Shown here one piece after another: positions 42,783-51,216 of a stretch of 64,000 nucleotides of DNA. Source of the stretch: Tolypothrix tenuis PCC 7101. GTDB taxonomy: Bacteria; Cyanobacteriota; Cyanobacteriia; Cyanobacteriales; Nostocaceae. Under the pieces are notes generated by a model that did no database searches, was not told where the DNA came from, and was given only the letters and a program-made list of their open reading frames with translations. The translations under genes were made by a program, and so were the position numbers. The stretch is from the NCBI RefSeq assembly GCF_002368295.1, contig NZ_AP018248.1:7021281-7085280 (forward strand), written 5' to 3'. The stretch's first letter is position 1; every line of letters starts with the position of its first letter.

Positions 42783-42836
42783 GCTACTCTGCGAGTTCTC
42801 CGTTGGGCGTAGCCCTTCTCGCAGAGTAGGAGTAGC
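42783..42836. repeat. CTACTCTGCGAG long hairpin repeat
   Basis: Perfect 12-bp arms CTACTCTGCGAG and CTCGCAGAGTAG around about 22 bp, with an outer GGCTACT/AGTAGCC pairing. Lies between the convergent CHAT and miaB genes; probable dispersed repeat also usable as a terminator. Confidence 0.65.
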
Positions 42837-42857
42837 CGCAGGTATTACGAAGTATGC

Positions 42858-44222
42858 CTAAACTGAAACAGCTTGGCGCACTTCTATAGGTTCGCCAGTC
42901 AAGCTAAAGGCGCGAACTTCAGTAATTTTGACTTTCACTAATTGTCCTTTGAGTTCTTTGATATCGCCAGTAAAGAAAGTCAGACGATTACCGCCTGTGC
43001 GTCCCATTACCTGAGTGGGATCTTTGGAGTTTTGGTCTTCTACTAAAACTTCCTCAATGCGTCCAAAGTAACGTTGCGATCGCTCGGCTGCTTTGATGCC
43101 CACTAAATGATTTAATCTTTGTAAGCGATCGCTTTTTACTTCTTCGCTCAATTGATTCTCCCATAAAGCCGCTGGTGTACCAGGACGGGGAGAATAGGCG
43201 GCTGTGTTTAACTGGTCAAAGCCAATATCTTCTACCAGTTTCAGGGTATTCTCAAACTGTGCTTCTGTCTCTCCAGGGAAACCAACAATAGCATCTGCAC
43301 TAATCGATGCATCTGGCATATATTGGCGAATTGTATCAATGATCCGGCGATATTTCTCATGGGTATAACCCCGCCCCATTGCTTTCAACAATTCGTTATC
43401 CCCAGATTGAAAGGGAATATGGAAGTGTTCGCAAACCTTGGGTAATTCCGCACAAACTTTAATTAAACGCTCAGTAAAATAACGAGGGTGACTAGTAGCA
43501 AAACGTATTCTTTCAACCCCCGGCACATCATGCACATAATAGAGTAAATCTGTGAATGTATGCAGATGTCGCCCTGTTGCTGTCACTCCTGGTAAATCAC
43601 GACCATAAGCGTCAATATTTTGACCCAGTAAAGTAATTTCCTTGTAACCTTGCTTTCCTAGCTCTACCATTTCAGCACGAATAGCTTCTGGCGTGCGGGA
43701 TTGTTCTACACCACGCACATTAGGAACTACACAATAAGTGCAGCGTTCGTTACAGCCATAAATCACATTCACCCAAGCAGTAACTTTACTATCCCGTCGC
43801 GGCTGGGTGATGTCTTCCATAATATGAACTGGCTCGGTAGCTACAACTTGATTACCTTCAAATACCGATTCCAGCAAATCTTTGAGACGGTTAGCGTGTT
43901 GCGGCCCCATCACTAAATCTAATTCCGGGACACGCCGCAACAGGCTTTCGCCTTCTTGTTGAGCAACACAACCAGCAACAACCAAAGTTAAATCAGGTTG
44001 CTCGTGTTTGCGCTTGGCTTGTCTACCCAAGTAGGAATATACTTTTTGCTCGGCATTATCCCGAATAGTGCAGGTATTGTAGAGAATCAGATCTGCATTA
44101 TTGGGATCTTCGGCAAACTCAAAGCCCATGTCTTCTAAAATGCCAGCCATGCGCTCTGAGTCAGCTTTATTCATTTGGCAACCAAAAGTAGTAATGTGAT
44201 AGCGGCGTTTAGAAGTTGTCAT
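42858..44222 (-). CDS. miaB: tRNA-2-methylthio-N6-dimethylallyladenosine synthase
   Basis: A 454-residue radical-SAM methylthiotransferase modifying A37 of tRNAs reading UNN codons. The N-terminal UPF0004 domain has the three cluster cysteines in TFGCQMN, YNTCTIRD and VAGCVAQ. The radical-SAM motif is GCNERCTYCVVP. A C-terminal TRAM domain (EEVLVEDQNSKDPTQVMGRT to KVKITEVRAFSLTG) ends the protein. Length and motif order are standard for MiaB. Confidence 0.96.
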   Translation of the reverse strand: MTTSKRRYHITTFGCQMNKADSERMAGILEDMGFEFAEDPNNADLILYNTCTIRDNAEQKVYSYLGRQAKRKHEQPDLTLVVAGCVAQQEGESLLRRVPELDLVMGPQHANRLKDLLESVFEGNQVVATEPVHIMEDITQPRRDSKVTAWVNVIYGCNERCTYCVVPNVRGVEQSRTPEAIRAEMVELGKQGYKEITLLGQNIDAYGRDLPGVTATGRHLHTFTDLLYYVHDVPGVERIRFATSHPRYFTERLIKVCAELPKVCEHFHIPFQSGDNELLKAMGRGYTHEKYRRIIDTIRQYMPDASISADAIVGFPGETEAQFENTLKLVEDIGFDQLNTAAYSPRPGTPAALWENQLSEEVKSDRLQRLNHLVGIKAAERSQRYFGRIEEVLVEDQNSKDPTQVMGRTGGNRLTFFTGDIKELKGQLVKVKITEVRAFSLTGEPIEVRQAVSV

Positions 44223-44312
44223 GGGAAATTATGCTTAGTCAGCGTAAATTATAATAAGCTTTTTTTCTATTCTATAAAAGTAACCCAAGTTGTTAGTTAT
44301 ATAGAACAATTG

Positions 44313-44398
44313 GATTTGGTAATTGGTCATTGGTAATTGGTCATTGTAAAAAATTCTTACCCATTACCCATTACCCATTACCCATTACCCATTCCCCA
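44313..44398. repeat. Heptamer tandem repeats (TTGGTAA and ACCCATT types)
   Basis: Two opposing runs, TTGGTAATTGGTCA-like then CCATTACCCATTA-like, upstream of the gnd terminator. Confidence 0.75.
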
Positions 44399-44402
44399 TG
44401 AG

Positions 44403-44432
44403 AAAAAGTGGCTCTGAAAACCAGAACCACTT
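44403..44432 (-). terminator. Intrinsic terminator of gnd
   Basis: On the minus strand, stem AAGTGGTTCTG / CAGAGCCACTT (one mismatch) with a GTTTT loop, followed by TTTTTC. It starts 44 bp after the gnd stop. Confidence 0.75.
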
Positions 44433-44476
44433 ACCAAGTAAATATTGAAGCTTTCTACACCATCACAGAATGTAGT

Positions 44477-45904
44477 TTACTTTTTCTCATCAATGGGAAC
44501 CCACTCAGTGTGGAAGCTTCCAGGCTTATCGGTACGCAGGTAGGTGTGTGCACCGAAGTAGTCGCGTTGTGCTTGAGTGAGGTTTTGAGGCAAGCGATCG
44601 CGGCGATAGCTGTCAAAATAATCTAAAGAAGCGCTAAATGCTGGGACAGGAATTCCCAATTTAGCTGCTGTCATGATTACTTCCCGCCAAGCTGCTTGTC
44701 TGTCGAGAATTGTTTGCTTAAATTCGGGAGCTAATAGCAAGTTAGGCAATGCTGGATTTTCGTTAAAAGCCTTCTTAATCTTATTCAAGAAGCCAGCGCG
44801 AATAATACAACCTCCTTTCCAAATCCGCGCCATTTCGCTCAGGTTCAGATCCCATTTATAAGTGGCGGAAGCTGTAGATAACAGCGCCATCCCTTGAGCG
44901 TAAGAACAGATTTTTGAGCAATACAGAGCATCACGGACTTTATTGATAAAGTCTTTGACTTGCCCATCATACTTACCGCTAGGGCCTGTCAAAATCTTCG
45001 ATGCTGCTACCCGTTCTTCTTTAATAGAAGAGATAATCCGAGCATTAACTGCGGCGGTAATAGTGGGGATAGAAACGCCCAATTCCAATGCAGTCTGTAC
45101 AGTCCAACGTCCAGTTCCCTTTTGACCTGCTGCGTCAACAATCAAATCTACTAGTGGTAGATTTGTTTCTGGGTCAATGTAGGGGAAGATATTCTTCGTA
45201 ATCTCAATCAAAAATGAATCGAGTTCATCAGTGGTGTTCCATTGAGCGAAGACTTCATGCAGCTGATTATGGTCAAGTCCAGCCGCATTTTTGAGCAAAT
45301 CGTAGGCTTCAGCAATTAGCTGCATATCACCATACTCAATGCCGTTATGCACCATTTTGACATAGTGACCAGAACCACCAGGCCCAATATAAGTTACACA
45401 AGGGCCATCATCGACTTGAGCCGCAATTTTGTTAAAAATTGGTGACAGATACTCATAAGAGCTTTTTGTACCACCAGGCATTAGGGATGGGCCATTGAGT
45501 GCGCCTTCTTCGCCACCACTCACACCCATACCAAGATATCGTAAACCTGTAGGCTCTAATTCCTGGGTGCGTCGTTCTGTATCTTCAAACCAAGAGTTGC
45601 CACCGTCGATAATGATATCGCCTTCGTCCAGCAAAGGTCTGAGTTGAGAAATAACTGCGTCTACTGGCTTACCAGCTTGCACCATCACTAAGATTTTGCG
45701 GGGACGTTCTAGTGCAGCTACGAATTCTTCCAGGGTAAAGGCGGCTTTAACATTCCGTCCTGTCGCGCGTTGAGCCATGAAGGCATCGGTCTTTTCTCTG
45801 GAGCGGTTATAAACTGCAATTGGGAAGCCATTACGCTCGACGTTTAGAGCGATATTTTCGCCCATAACGGCTAAACCAATCACACCAAAGCTTTGTAGGG
45901 TCAT
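44477..45904 (-). CDS. gnd: 6-phosphogluconate dehydrogenase, decarboxylating
   Basis: A 475-residue enzyme of the oxidative pentose phosphate pathway, converting 6-phosphogluconate to ribulose-5-phosphate with NADPH production. NADP motif GLAVMGENIALNVERNGF with YNRSREKT; substrate signature GMGVSGGEEGALNGPSLMPGG; catalytic Lys in GGSGHYVKMVHNGIEYGDMQLIAEAY. The C-terminus (QAQRDYFGAHTYLRTDKPGSFHTEW) is standard. This is the main NADPH source for diazotrophic cells at night or in heterocysts. Monocistronic with its own terminator. Confidence 0.97.
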   Translation of the reverse strand: MTLQSFGVIGLAVMGENIALNVERNGFPIAVYNRSREKTDAFMAQRATGRNVKAAFTLEEFVAALERPRKILVMVQAGKPVDAVISQLRPLLDEGDIIIDGGNSWFEDTERRTQELEPTGLRYLGMGVSGGEEGALNGPSLMPGGTKSSYEYLSPIFNKIAAQVDDGPCVTYIGPGGSGHYVKMVHNGIEYGDMQLIAEAYDLLKNAAGLDHNQLHEVFAQWNTTDELDSFLIEITKNIFPYIDPETNLPLVDLIVDAAGQKGTGRWTVQTALELGVSIPTITAAVNARIISSIKEERVAASKILTGPSGKYDGQVKDFINKVRDALYCSKICSYAQGMALLSTASATYKWDLNLSEMARIWKGGCIIRAGFLNKIKKAFNENPALPNLLLAPEFKQTILDRQAAWREVIMTAAKLGIPVPAFSASLDYFDSYRRDRLPQNLTQAQRDYFGAHTYLRTDKPGSFHTEWVPIDEKK

Positions 45905-46353
45905 AAACTATGTTTGGCTAACTCTTGCAGATCCTTTTATCTTTAAGGGTAGTCCGAGATATTAGCTTCTCTCCTAAAGAAGATCTTAAGAAAGCATTAA
46001 TCTCAGAGACAAAAATCCGCAGCTAACATAGGTGATTAATTTTAATTTGTATCTAAATCAACAATTAGGTTGCAAAATTTGCAAAATTAAAATATCTGAT
46101 CAAAGGGGCGAGGAACTTAGAGAATGGGGCCTAGTACTGCTGCGACAAAGTCAAAAGCAGCCAGCACGTTACGCGGAGAACCCGTTGTAGCAAAACTCAA
46201 AAGTCAAACGTCAAACATTTTGCCTATCAAGGCTTTGGCCTAATTCCAATGGTTGCTTGATTGGCGCTGTTTTGTACTAGGGAATAGAGTGATTTTTCAC
46301 CCCTCAGCCCTAAACCCTAACCCCTAACCCCTAGTAAAAGGAGAAACCAAATA
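45905..46353. other. Divergent region, gnd / ycf66
   Basis: 450 bp. Holds a TTACGCGGAGAACCCGTTGTAGCAA dispersed-repeat remnant near 46168-46190 and a CCCTAAACCCTAACCCCTAA run near 46310. Presumably includes both promoters. No gene seen. Confidence 0.4.
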
Positions 46354-47148
46354 ATGCTGGCATTTGTCCTAGCTTTGGCGGTGGGCCTTGGTAGCTTAAC
46401 CATTTATTTAGCAGCTTTCTTTTTTCCAGAAATCCATCGGAAGAATGACTTTATTTGGAGTGGCGTAGGGCTATTCTACGCCTTAATGTTATGGGTTTTT
46501 GCACCACGTATTAATGGCGGTCTTTTACTGGGTCACGTAGCTAGTGTTGCGCTTTTAGGCTGGTTTGGTTGGCAAACTTTCTCATTACGCCGACAAGTGA
46601 CACCAAGGGCCCAACAAACACCTGTTCCCAGTTCCGACGCTGTCAAAACTTCAATTCAGCAACAGGTTACTAAGTTGTCATTCCCAGAACGGTTAGCTCA
46701 GTTGCAACAGGGTATTGGTAACACCTTGAATGGCGCTAAAAATCGATTCCAAAAAACTGATAAAAAAACCTCACCAGTTGCGAAAACTCCAGCAACTATC
46801 GCTACACCCAAAGTTCCGCCTACTGTAGAAATTATTGACAACACCACAGCTATACCAGAAACACCACCAGAGGAAGCGATCGCAACTAGTGAAGCTCCCA
46901 CTTTGATACTAGAAACACCAGTAGATGAGGTAGTCACCACTAACGAAACCACCACGACAAGCGAGACAATACCAGAAGTAATTCCTCCAAATCCCCCATC
47001 TCCCGAATTAGTGGAAGCTGCACAACCACATACTGAGGTTGAGGATAAAGAACCGATTCCCGTCGAAGAAGTTGCACCGGATGCTGTACTTGCTCCTCCA
47101 GCAGAAGCACCACCAGAACAACTACCGCCTAATAATCCAGCTAGTTAA
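46354..47148 (+). CDS. ycf66: Ycf66 family protein
   Basis: A 264-residue protein with the cyanobacterial/plastid Ycf66 N-terminus: four closely spaced hydrophobic segments in about the first 80 residues (MLAFVLALAVGLGSLTIYLAAFFFPEIHRKND, LFYALMLWVFAPRINGGLLLGHVASVALLGWFGWQT). The remainder is a long low-complexity tail rich in P, E, T and A, which varies widely in this family. Good ribosome site AAAGGAGAAACC. Probably in the thylakoid membrane; function not established. Confidence 0.88.
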   Translation: MLAFVLALAVGLGSLTIYLAAFFFPEIHRKNDFIWSGVGLFYALMLWVFAPRINGGLLLGHVASVALLGWFGWQTFSLRRQVTPRAQQTPVPSSDAVKTSIQQQVTKLSFPERLAQLQQGIGNTLNGAKNRFQKTDKKTSPVAKTPATIATPKVPPTVEIIDNTTAIPETPPEEAIATSEAPTLILETPVDEVVTTNETTTTSETIPEVIPPNPPSPELVEAAQPHTEVEDKEPIPVEEVAPDAVLAPPAEAPPEQLPPNNPAS

Positions 47149-47193
47149 ATCTAGTGGGCGATCGCAAAAGTGATAAGAATTGGTGAGGGGTCA

Positions 47194-47224
47194 GATCCCC
47201 GACTTCTTGAAGAAGTCGGGGATC
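47194..47224. terminator. Hairpin between convergent ycf66 and CAP genes
   Basis: Stem GATCCCCGACTTCTT paired with AAGAAGTCGGGGATC, almost no loop, located between two convergent stops; likely a bidirectional terminator and also a common dispersed repeat in related genomes. Confidence 0.65.
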
Positions 47225-47265
47225 TTGCAGCCCAACGAAGTTGACTTGCCAGACTACTAGTAGTT

Positions 47266-47898
47266 TTAACCCCGTAAAAATAACTGGGTAATGATATAGA
47301 TATTACCCTTGCGCCACACTCCTACACCTGTTTCTCTGAAGACTGGACGGAGAATATTTTCCCTGTGTCCTGGACTTTTTAACCAACCATCAACGGCAGG
47401 TTGTACAGGCTGAGAAATATTTTTGCTTCTAAATAAGTTTTCTCCTACCATCCAATAGGAGATTCCGCCAGCGCTGACTCTATCGCTGAGGGTACTACCA
47501 TCAATTCCGGTGTGGCTGAAAAAATTTTTTTCTGCCATCTGCTGACTGTAATTGCGGGCTACTTGCGCTAGTTTTTCATTATTTTTTAAAGGCTGAAGCC
47601 CATTTTTTTGGCGCACTTGGTTAATTTGTTGCCGAACTTGTGACTCAATTTCGGCAGTTTGTGGGGTTTGTGCTGGCTGTGGCGGTTGTGGTGGTTTGTT
47701 GGATGGAATTTCAATGTGTGGTAAGGGTGGCAAATACTCGATCGCTTGCTCACATCCTGTTAAACAAAGCGCGATCGCAATCCCTCCTGCTCTCATTATT
47801 TTCGATAAATGGTGTTGGCGCTGCAATATCCCATTTATCCACCAATGAAACAGTGTAGATCTGGCGATCGCACCACTGCGGTATATTTGCTTAGTCAC
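47266..47898 (-). CDS. CAP/SCP-domain lipoprotein
   Basis: A 210-residue secreted protein. A lipobox-like motif LCLTGCEQ near residue 47 follows a hydrophobic segment, so it is probably a lipoprotein with a rather long pre-sequence; a later start is possible. A proline/glutamine linker leads to the CAP domain, with ARNYSQQMAEKNFFSHTGIDGSTLSDRV, GENLFR and SPGHRENILRPVFRETGVGVW. CAP proteins bind sterols or lipids or act in cell-wall functions; the role here is unknown. Confidence 0.85.
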   Translation of the reverse strand: MTKQIYRSGAIARSTLFHWWINGILQRQHHLSKIMRAGGIAIALCLTGCEQAIEYLPPLPHIEIPSNKPPQPPQPAQTPQTAEIESQVRQQINQVRQKNGLQPLKNNEKLAQVARNYSQQMAEKNFFSHTGIDGSTLSDRVSAGGISYWMVGENLFRSKNISQPVQPAVDGWLKSPGHRENILRPVFRETGVGVWRKGNIYIITQLFLRG

Positions 47899-47967
47899 GG
47901 AATACTTCTTGCTGCTTGATTTCCATTTTCACAAACAAATGTAACAAAATTAGGAGGTTGGCATTTG

Positions 47968-48112
47968 TCATTTGGTAATGGGTAATGGGTGTTTGGGGTT
48001 TGCCATTCATTAATTCTCCCCTGCTCCCTGCTCCCTGCCCCCTTGCCTCATCTCCCTCATCTCCCTCATCTCCCTGCCCCCTGCTCCCTGCCCCCTTGCC
48101 TCATCCCCCTCA
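47968..48112. repeat. Low-complexity heptamer region (CTCCCTG/CTCATCT types)
   Basis: Runs of CCCTGCTCC and CATCTCCCT heptamers between the CAP and FetB-like genes. Confidence 0.7.
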
Positions 48113-48889
48113 TCACCTAATCAGCTGGGCGGTGGAGTTGAAAAACTGACGACACAAACCTCTGGTGACTAACAGAGTTGTGAGCAAGTTAGCAAAAGCA
48201 ACCATAAACAGCAATAAAATTTCGTAGGATACAGCGTCGGGGGGTTGTACGCCACCGAGTAATTGTCCGGTGGTGATTCCTGGTAGTGCAACCATACCGA
48301 TGAGCATCATTTGATTTAAGGTAGGCATTAAGCCAGCGCGAATGGCTTCTTTGCGGTATTGGGTAATAGCTTGCTGGGGAGTTGCGCCTAAGCTTAAGTG
48401 AGTTTCGATTTCTAAATGGGAAGAGTTGATGGTATTTACCAGACGTTCGCCTGCGATCGCAGCTGCATTCATGGCATTACCTATAACTACCCCAGCTAGC
48501 GGAATTATATATCTAGGTTCGTACCATCTTTCTGGTTGAATAATCAAAAAGATGCTATAAAGCACAGTCAATGCTGTACTAACAAAAATTGACCCCCACA
48601 CCCAAGGCAACACAAGGGGAAGTTTTTGACTGATGCGGTTTCGTGCGACAATCGCCGTAATCGTCAGCATGATTACTAGAATTGCCAAAACCCCCCAAAC
48701 GTTGTTTACAGCAAAGATGAAGTCCAAAACGTATCCCAAGACGAGTAGCTGGAGAATAGTTCTTCCAGTAGCGAAAACCAAGTTCAACTCTAGCCCTAAC
48801 TTTTCCCAAGCAGACAAACCAACTGCGATCGCCATCAAGCCAATTGCGATCGCTAAATCAGCTAAATCTAATTTGATCAAATCTTGCAT
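48113..48889 (-). CDS. fetB: UPF0014 (FetB/YbbM) family ABC transporter permease
   Basis: A 258-residue membrane protein of the FetB family, proposed metal (iron) export permease in E. coli. Seven hydrophobic helices; conserved features include LELNLVFATGRTILQLLVLGYVLDFIF, IPLAGVVIGNAMNAAAIAGERL, LGATPQQAITQYRKEAIRAGLMPTLNQMMLIGMVALPGITTGQLLGG, which matches UPF0014 closely. The expected ATPase partner FetA is not adjacent. Name given by family only; the substrate is unproven. Confidence 0.85.
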   Translation of the reverse strand: MQDLIKLDLADLAIAIGLMAIAVGLSAWEKLGLELNLVFATGRTILQLLVLGYVLDFIFAVNNVWGVLAILVIMLTITAIVARNRISQKLPLVLPWVWGSIFVSTALTVLYSIFLIIQPERWYEPRYIIPLAGVVIGNAMNAAAIAGERLVNTINSSHLEIETHLSLGATPQQAITQYRKEAIRAGLMPTLNQMMLIGMVALPGITTGQLLGGVQPPDAVSYEILLLFMVAFANLLTTLLVTRGLCRQFFNSTAQLIR

Positions 48890-48907
48890 TAGTTACCTCC
48901 AGGGGGT

Positions 48908-48970
48908 GGGGACTGGGGATTAGGGACTGGGGACTGGGGACTGGGGACTGGAGACTGGGGATTAGGGAGA
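48908..48970. repeat. GGGGACT heptamer tandem repeat
   Basis: About eight imperfect copies of GGGGACT/GGGGATT upstream of the FetB-like gene. Confidence 0.8.
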
Positions 48971-49181
48971 TGAGGGGAGAAGGGGAAATCAAAAACACCC
49001 AATTACCCAGTACCAATTACCCATTACCAAATGACAAATGACAAACACCAAATGCCCAGTATAAACCCTCAATAATACGTATTTCCTGCAACAGTCTGCT
49101 GTGATTTTCTAATTGACAATTTAATCAGCAACAATTAGCCGTTGAAGTGCATCTTTTGTATTTCCAGATTCATAAAAACTC

Positions 49182-50327
49182 ATGATCCAAAGTTTAAATT
49201 CCGTTCCTGCCTTTGATATTAAACAGCAATACTCCACTATAGAAGCAGAAGTGAGTGCTGCTGTTTTAGAAGTTCTGGCTTCTGGTCGTTATATTGGCGG
49301 GCCTGTAGTAGAAGGTTTTGAAAAACAGTTTGCTGCTTATCATGGCGTAACTGAATGTGTAGCTTGTAATTCTGGTACTGATGCACTTTTTCTCGCGCTA
49401 CGGGCTTTAAATATTGGCGCAGGTGATGAAGTAATTACGACAACTTTCACTTTTATTGCTACGGCTGAGGTAATTAGTGCTGTAGGTGCCAAGCCAGTTT
49501 TTGTTGATATTGATGATACTTTTAATTTTGATTTACAACAGGTAGCAGCGGCAATTACGCCCAAAACAAAAGCTATTATCCCAGTTCACCTGTTTGGGCA
49601 ACCTGTACATATGACGGCGCTAATGGCGATCGCACAGTCTCACAATTTGGTGGTAATTGAAGATTGTGCCCAAGCTACAGGCGCAAGTTGGGGTGGTCAA
49701 AAAGTAGGTAGTATTGGACACATTGGTTGCTTTAGTTTTTACCCCACGAAAAACCTCGGCGGTTGTGGAGATGGTGGCGCAATCACTACTAATGACCCAG
49801 CTATTGCCAGTCAACTGCGGGTATTACGGGAACATGGTAGCAAAGTTCGCTACCTTCATGAAGAAATTGGCGTAAATAGCCGTTTGGATTCAATACAGGC
49901 AGTAATTTTAGAAATAAAACTGCGTTATTTGGATAATTGGAATGAAAGACGGCGGGCGATCGCAGCTTATTATCACGAATTCCTCAACCAAGTCCCCGGT
50001 TTGATCGCGCCTCAAGAATTAGCCGGGGGCGTTGGGGTATGGAATCAATATACAATTCGCGTCTCTGGTAAAGGGCGAAATGGAGCTACTGCCCAATATC
50101 GAGACTCAGTGCGCCAGCAATTGCAGGAAAAAGGTGTGGGTTCAATGGTTTATTATCCCCTGCCTTTACATTTGCAGCCAGTTTATCAAGACCTCGGCTA
50201 TCAACCAGGATACCTACCAGTATCAGAGCAAATCTCTCATGAGGTGATTGCTTTACCCATGTATCCAGAACTAACCCAAGAACAGCAAGACCAAGTGATT
50301 TACGCCCTGAAGGATTGTTTGGGATAA
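49182..50327 (+). CDS. DegT/DnrJ/EryC1/StrS family aminotransferase
   Basis: A 381-residue PLP-dependent sugar aminotransferase. PLP lysine K190 in CFSFYPTKNLGGCGDGGA; ring-binding Asp in VVIEDCAQATGASW; characteristic VACNSGTDALFLALRAL, VITTTFTFIATAEVI and REHGSKVRYLHEEIGVNSRLDSIQAVIL. It transfers an amino group to a keto-sugar nucleotide for polysaccharide or cell-surface glycans. It is not in the sugar cluster at 15-25 kb and stands alone, so the pathway is undefined. Confidence 0.92.
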   Translation: MIQSLNSVPAFDIKQQYSTIEAEVSAAVLEVLASGRYIGGPVVEGFEKQFAAYHGVTECVACNSGTDALFLALRALNIGAGDEVITTTFTFIATAEVISAVGAKPVFVDIDDTFNFDLQQVAAAITPKTKAIIPVHLFGQPVHMTALMAIAQSHNLVVIEDCAQATGASWGGQKVGSIGHIGCFSFYPTKNLGGCGDGGAITTNDPAIASQLRVLREHGSKVRYLHEEIGVNSRLDSIQAVILEIKLRYLDNWNERRRAIAAYYHEFLNQVPGLIAPQELAGGVGVWNQYTIRVSGKGRNGATAQYRDSVRQQLQEKGVGSMVYYPLPLHLQPVYQDLGYQPGYLPVSEQISHEVIALPMYPELTQEQQDQVIYALKDCLG

Positions 50328-50419
50328 AAGAGGCAGGGAGCAGGGAGCAGGGAGCAGGGGGAGCAAGGGAAAATCATTTATGTCCTATGTCCTATGCCCT
50401 ATGCCCCATGCCCCATGCC

Positions 50420-51163
50420 CTATTTAACCTCTACTTTAGCGGTTGCTAAGGCTTCAACGATGCTGCGAACGGCGGCAATCATGGCTACTTCGCTGTTGAG
50501 TTGGTTAATAGCGGAACCAACACCAACACCAGCAGCACCAGCAGCGATCGCAAGTGGTGCTGTGACGCTAGAAATGCCGGAAGCGCATAATACTGGTACG
50601 GAAACTGCACGGGAAATTTCAAAAGCTGCTGCCAAGGTGGGAGCAGCTTTTTCAATTAAGCCCAAGGTTCCGGGGTGGACGGGGTTGCTGCTGGTGCCGC
50701 CTTCGGTTTGGATAATATCAGCGCCAGCTTTGACTAGTTCTTCTGCTAGTTGTACCTGTTGATCTAGTTTCAGGATGTGGGGAACGGTAACAGATAAGGT
50801 AATTTCTGGCAGTAAGGCGCGGGTTTGGTGAGTTAGTGCGAGAACTTCCTCAGCCTCAAATTTACGGCCTTGAGCATAGAAAGAATCAAAATTTCCGATT
50901 TCAATTAAATCTGCACCAGCTGCCACAGCTTGCAAAAATTTTTCTGGCTCTACTGCTGATACACAGATTGGTAAATTGGTCAATGTTTTTGCTAATTTGA
51001 CTAAATCAGCATCGGCAGCGATATCAACAAATGTAGCACCACCTAAATCGGCGGCTTTGATAGTAGCGGCGACGCGATCGCTATCAAAGTTATTTAAACC
51101 GCTGATCGCTTTCAGGACACAGCGGTTAGCAAAAGCACGTTGAAGAGAAGAATGCATTGTCAT
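50420..51163 (-). CDS. ycf23: DUF561 / Ycf23 family protein
   Basis: A 247-residue TIM-barrel-like protein (MHSSLQRAFANRCVLKAISGLNNFDSDRVAATIKAADLGGATFVDIAADADL). It is conserved between cyanobacteria and red-algal plastids (ycf23). Glycine-rich phosphate-binding turns appear in VKAGADIIQTEGGTSS and LAIAAGAAGVGVGSAIN, as in phosphate-binding barrels. No enzyme activity is established. The stop is 93 bp from the DegT gene, convergent. Starts at 51163 or 51157 are equally plausible. Confidence 0.88.
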   Translation of the reverse strand: MTMHSSLQRAFANRCVLKAISGLNNFDSDRVAATIKAADLGGATFVDIAADADLVKLAKTLTNLPICVSAVEPEKFLQAVAAGADLIEIGNFDSFYAQGRKFEAEEVLALTHQTRALLPEITLSVTVPHILKLDQQVQLAEELVKAGADIIQTEGGTSSNPVHPGTLGLIEKAAPTLAAAFEISRAVSVPVLCASGISSVTAPLAIAAGAAGVGVGSAINQLNSEVAMIAAVRSIVEALATAKVEVK

Positions 51164-51216
51164 ACTTCGTTGTTTGAAGCTACGAAAATTAGGTATATTC
51201 TACCGTTAGTCATTTG

